From assembly GCF_006227205.1 (NCBI RefSeq), contig NZ_VCNG01000022.1, positions 1 through 64,000 on the forward strand: 64,000 nt of DNA. The letters are read 5' to 3'. The notes beneath the pieces were generated by a model. That model saw only the letters and a program-made list of their open reading frames with translations. It did not search any database and was not told the origin of the DNA. The stretch is from Pseudomonas sp. ICMP22404. GTDB lineage: Bacteria > Pseudomonadota > Gammaproteobacteria > Pseudomonadales > Pseudomonadaceae. Positions 61,903 to 64,000 of this stretch are shown one piece after another. A program made the translations under genes and the position numbers. Position 1 is the first letter of the stretch. Every line of letters begins with the position of its first letter.

Positions 61903-63006
61903 ATGCAACTTCTCACGCTTCCGCCTTCCCCAGCCCTGGCCACATCGATTCGTGCCACGGCCCAGGTCTTTGAAGACCCGAGCTCCCAGGCCCTGCTGGC
62001 TCATTTGCAACAAGTGGCCCCCAGCGATGCCAGTGTGCTGATCATCGGCCAGACCGGCACGGGCAAGGAGTTGGTCGCCCGGCACATACATAATCTCAGC
62101 GCCCGCCGGGACAAGGCGTTCGTTGCGGTCAACTGTGGGGCGTTCTCCGAGACGCTGGTGGAAGCCGAGCTGTTCGGGCACGAAAAAGGCGCCTTCACCG
62201 GCGCGTTGACCGCAAAGGCCGGCTGGTTCGAAGAAGCGGACGGCGGCACCTTGTTCCTGGATGAAATCGGCGACCTGCCTCTGCCGATCCAGGTCAAGCT
62301 GCTCAGGGTATTGCAGGAGCGTGAAGTGGTCCGCCTGGGGTCACGCAAGAGTATCAAGATCAATGTGCGCGTACTGGCGGCCACCAACGTACAACTGGAA
62401 AAAGCCATCAACGCCGGCCACTTTCGCGAGGACCTCTACTACCGCCTCAATGTGGTCAGCCTTGTTCTCAAACCGCTGCGCGAGCGCCCCGGTGACATCC
62501 TGCCGTTGATACACCACTTCATCGCCGAATACAGTCGCAAGCTGGGTTACGGCGAGGTCGCGCTGGATGCGCAGGCAGAGCGCAAACTGCTCGATTACTC
62601 CTGGCCGGGCAACATCCGCGAGCTGGAAAATGTCATCCATCACACGCTGCTGATTTGCCGCAGATCGCTGATTGGCGTCCAGGACCTGCACCTGTCCAAC
62701 TTCCGCATCGACCGCCAGAGCACACCCGCGGATAGCCCCCCTCAAAATGCCGAGACGCTCTTGCAGAAAGCCTTTGAAAAGCTGCTTGAGCAAGAGCACG
62801 GCAATTTACATGAGAAGGTCGAAACGGCCCTGCTGCGCGCCGCCTACCGATACGCCCATTGCAATCAGGTCCACACCGCCGCCCTGCTCGGCCTGAGTCG
62901 CAATGTCACACGCACGGCGCTGATCAGGATCGGCGAATTGGTGGTCAACAAGCGCCGTCCAACGTTGAGCACGCTGAACGGCCAAGTGGTCAATCTTTCA
63001 ACCTGA
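61903..63006 (+). CDS. sfnR: Sigma-54-dependent activator of sulfone/sulfur utilisation (SfnR)
   Basis: A 367-residue bacterial enhancer-binding protein without an N-terminal sensory domain. The AAA+ domain begins at once: Walker A GQTGTGKE (49-56), the sigma-54 contact GAFTGA (96-101), Walker B GTLFLDEIG, and DLYYRLNVVSL. A C-terminal helix-turn-helix follows (about HTAALLGLSRNVTRTALIRIGEL). Short EBPs of this form next to sfnG are SfnR, which activates dimethyl sulfone genes under sulfur starvation. ATG at 61903; the region upstream is AT-rich. It is convergent with sfnG. Confidence 0.85.
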   Translation: MQLLTLPPSPALATSIRATAQVFEDPSSQALLAHLQQVAPSDASVLIIGQTGTGKELVARHIHNLSARRDKAFVAVNCGAFSETLVEAELFGHEKGAFTGALTAKAGWFEEADGGTLFLDEIGDLPLPIQVKLLRVLQEREVVRLGSRKSIKINVRVLAATNVQLEKAINAGHFREDLYYRLNVVSLVLKPLRERPGDILPLIHHFIAEYSRKLGYGEVALDAQAERKLLDYSWPGNIRELENVIHHTLLICRRSLIGVQDLHLSNFRIDRQSTPADSPPQNAETLLQKAFEKLLEQEHGNLHEKVETALLRAAYRYAHCNQVHTAALLGLSRNVTRTALIRIGELVVNKRRPTLSTLNGQVVNLST

Positions 63007-63056
63007 TCCTGCATCAGCCCTTGAGGATAGAGCCCTCGCGCGCCATGTCGCCGCGT

Positions 63057-64000
63057 CTACGCAACCGCCGCTGTTCTCGCAACCCTGCGCTGTTCCAACT
63101 CGCGCACCAGCGGCAGGACCCTACGACCGAAATACTCGACCTCTTCCTGAAAGTGCAGGAAGCCCGCCAGCACCAGGTCGACACCCACAGCCTTGAGCGC
63201 GACGATGCGCTCGGCGATCTGCCGCGGCGTGCCGATCAGGTTGGTCTTGAAGCCATCGTTGTACTGCACCAAGTCTTCGAAACTGGACTTGGCCCAGTTA
63301 CCTTCACCTTCCGGGCTGGATTTGCCGGCCTGTCTTGCCGCGTCACCAAAGGAATTCACCGCCTCCGGATCGGCCTGATCGATGATTTGCGCGAGCACCG
63401 CACGCGCCTCTTCTTCGGTGTCGCGCGCAATGACGAAGGCGTTTATCCCGACCTTGACCTTGTGGTTGTTGGCGGCGGCTTTGGCCTGAATGTCATCGAT
63501 CTGGGCTTTGACGCCCTCCACGGTGTTGCCATTGGTGAAGTACCAGTCGGACACCCGCGCCGCCATGTCCCGCGCCGCACGGGAGCTGCCGCCCTGGAAG
63601 ATTTCCGGGTGCTGCTGCAAGGGTTTCGGCTTGAGGGTGTAGTCATGGAAGCGGTAGAAGTCACCGCGAAACGTGAAGTTGTCGGTGGTCCAGATGCCCT
63701 TGAGCGTCGTGATGAACTCTTCGGAACGACGATAGCGCTCATCGTGCTCGAGCCATGGCTCGCCAATGGCGGTGAACTCGCCCTTGAACCAGCCGGACAC
63801 CACGTTGATCGCGACGCGGCCGCCGGTCAGTTGATCGATGGTCGCGATCTGCTTGGCCAGCACCGAAGGCGTCCATGGCCCCGGCAACACCGCCGCGATG
63901 ACTTTCAGGCGCGTGGTGGCGGCCAGCAAGGCGTGGCTGAAGGCCACCGATTCGTGCTGGTACTCGGCGCCATAGCCGGCGGTAAAACGCACCTGCGTCA
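63057..64000 (-). CDS. sfnG: FMNH2-dependent dimethyl sulfone monooxygenase (SfnG), 5' end missing
   Basis: A luciferase-like flavin monooxygenase truncated by the right window edge (314 codons present; the visible start of the protein is ...TQVRFTAGYGAEYQHES). The family words are RLKVIAAVLPGPWTPSVLAKQIATIDQLTGGRVAINVVSGWFKGEFTAIGEPWLEHDERYRRSEEF-type sequence, EIFQGGSSRAARDMAARVSDWYFTNGN and LVLAGFLHFQEEVEYFG, matching SfnG. It converts dimethyl sulfone to methanesulfinate. A GTG at 63992 opens the visible frame but is internal, because coding continues to the edge. It is convergent with sfnR with 50 bp between stops. Confidence 0.9.
   Translation of the reverse strand, partial: TQVRFTAGYGAEYQHESVAFSHALLAATTRLKVIAAVLPGPWTPSVLAKQIATIDQLTGGRVAINVVSGWFKGEFTAIGEPWLEHDERYRRSEEFITTLKGIWTTDNFTFRGDFYRFHDYTLKPKPLQQHPEIFQGGSSRAARDMAARVSDWYFTNGNTVEGVKAQIDDIQAKAAANNHKVKVGINAFVIARDTEEEARAVLAQIIDQADPEAVNSFGDAARQAGKSSPEGEGNWAKSSFEDLVQYNDGFKTNLIGTPRQIAERIVALKAVGVDLVLAGFLHFQEEVEYFGRRVLPLVRELEQRRVARTAAVA

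Overview
The window looks like a chromosomal segment of a fluorescent Pseudomonas (P. fluorescens group in the broad sense). The grounds are high GC, dense coding, the typical Pseudomonas REP/REPIN hairpins (GTGGGAGCGAGC...GCTCGCTCCCAC) between many genes, and several Pseudomonas gene sets. These sets are the ptxS-kguEKTD 2-ketogluconate locus, the very large NAD-glutamate dehydrogenase, the sfnR/sfnG sulfone genes and cstA. I see no rRNA, tRNA, CRISPR array, insertion sequence or prophage. All of this rests on reading the sequence and on family knowledge; no database search was run.

Layout, left to right. 0-3.6 kb: the 5' end of cstA, then a Cache-domain histidine kinase with its NarL-type regulator and a PheC-like periplasmic protein. 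3.7-6.8 kb: a TRAP transporter operon (dctQ-dctM-dctP, minus strand) behind a strong 18-bp palindrome and a candidate 30-codon leader. 7.1-10.9 kb: a secreted protein made of 13-residue repeats, an AhpD-like protein divergent from a MocR regulator, an ABM monooxygenase-like protein and a secreted cupin. 11.1-16 kb: gdhB. 17.1-22.5 kb: ptxS and kguE-K-T-D for 2-ketogluconate catabolism, with two identical PtxS operators. 23-29.9 kb: a six-gene MoxR/Bat operon with tight overlaps. 30-35 kb: sbcD-sbcC.

35-37.3 kb: two very small secreted peptides, a YbhE-type beta-propeller lactonase and a small unknown gene overlapping it. 37.5-41.9 kb: a complete type I secretion exporter (ABC, adaptor, outer membrane factor) with no substrate gene beside it. 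42.3-44.7 kb: a GABA/amino-acid permease divergent from a TetR regulator. 45.2-49.1 kb: a probable operon of a NylB/EstB-like serine hydrolase, an outer membrane porin and a PotF-like polyamine-binding protein. 49.3-56.9 kb: a signalling cluster with a FixJ-type regulator, an LRAT/NlpC-type cysteine protein, a roughly 1,830-residue kinase/ATPase/histidine kinase and a divergent single-domain receiver. 57-61.1 kb: a tripartite efflux system (outer membrane lipoprotein, DHA2 MFS pump, EmrA-like adaptor). 61.9-64 kb: sfnR and the 3' part of sfnG, convergent, for dimethyl sulfone use.

The most unusual material is of three kinds. First, the 49-57 kb signalling cluster pairs a kinase-like domain lacking the DFG aspartate with a permuted papain-like enzyme. 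Second, there are several small secreted products (7.1, 35.2 and 35.5 kb). Third, the repeats show three separate tandem REPIN arrays sharing a period of about 132-135 bp, a larger compound element with its own terminal inverted repeats around REPINs, and a REP half-site that encodes the C-terminus of KguK.
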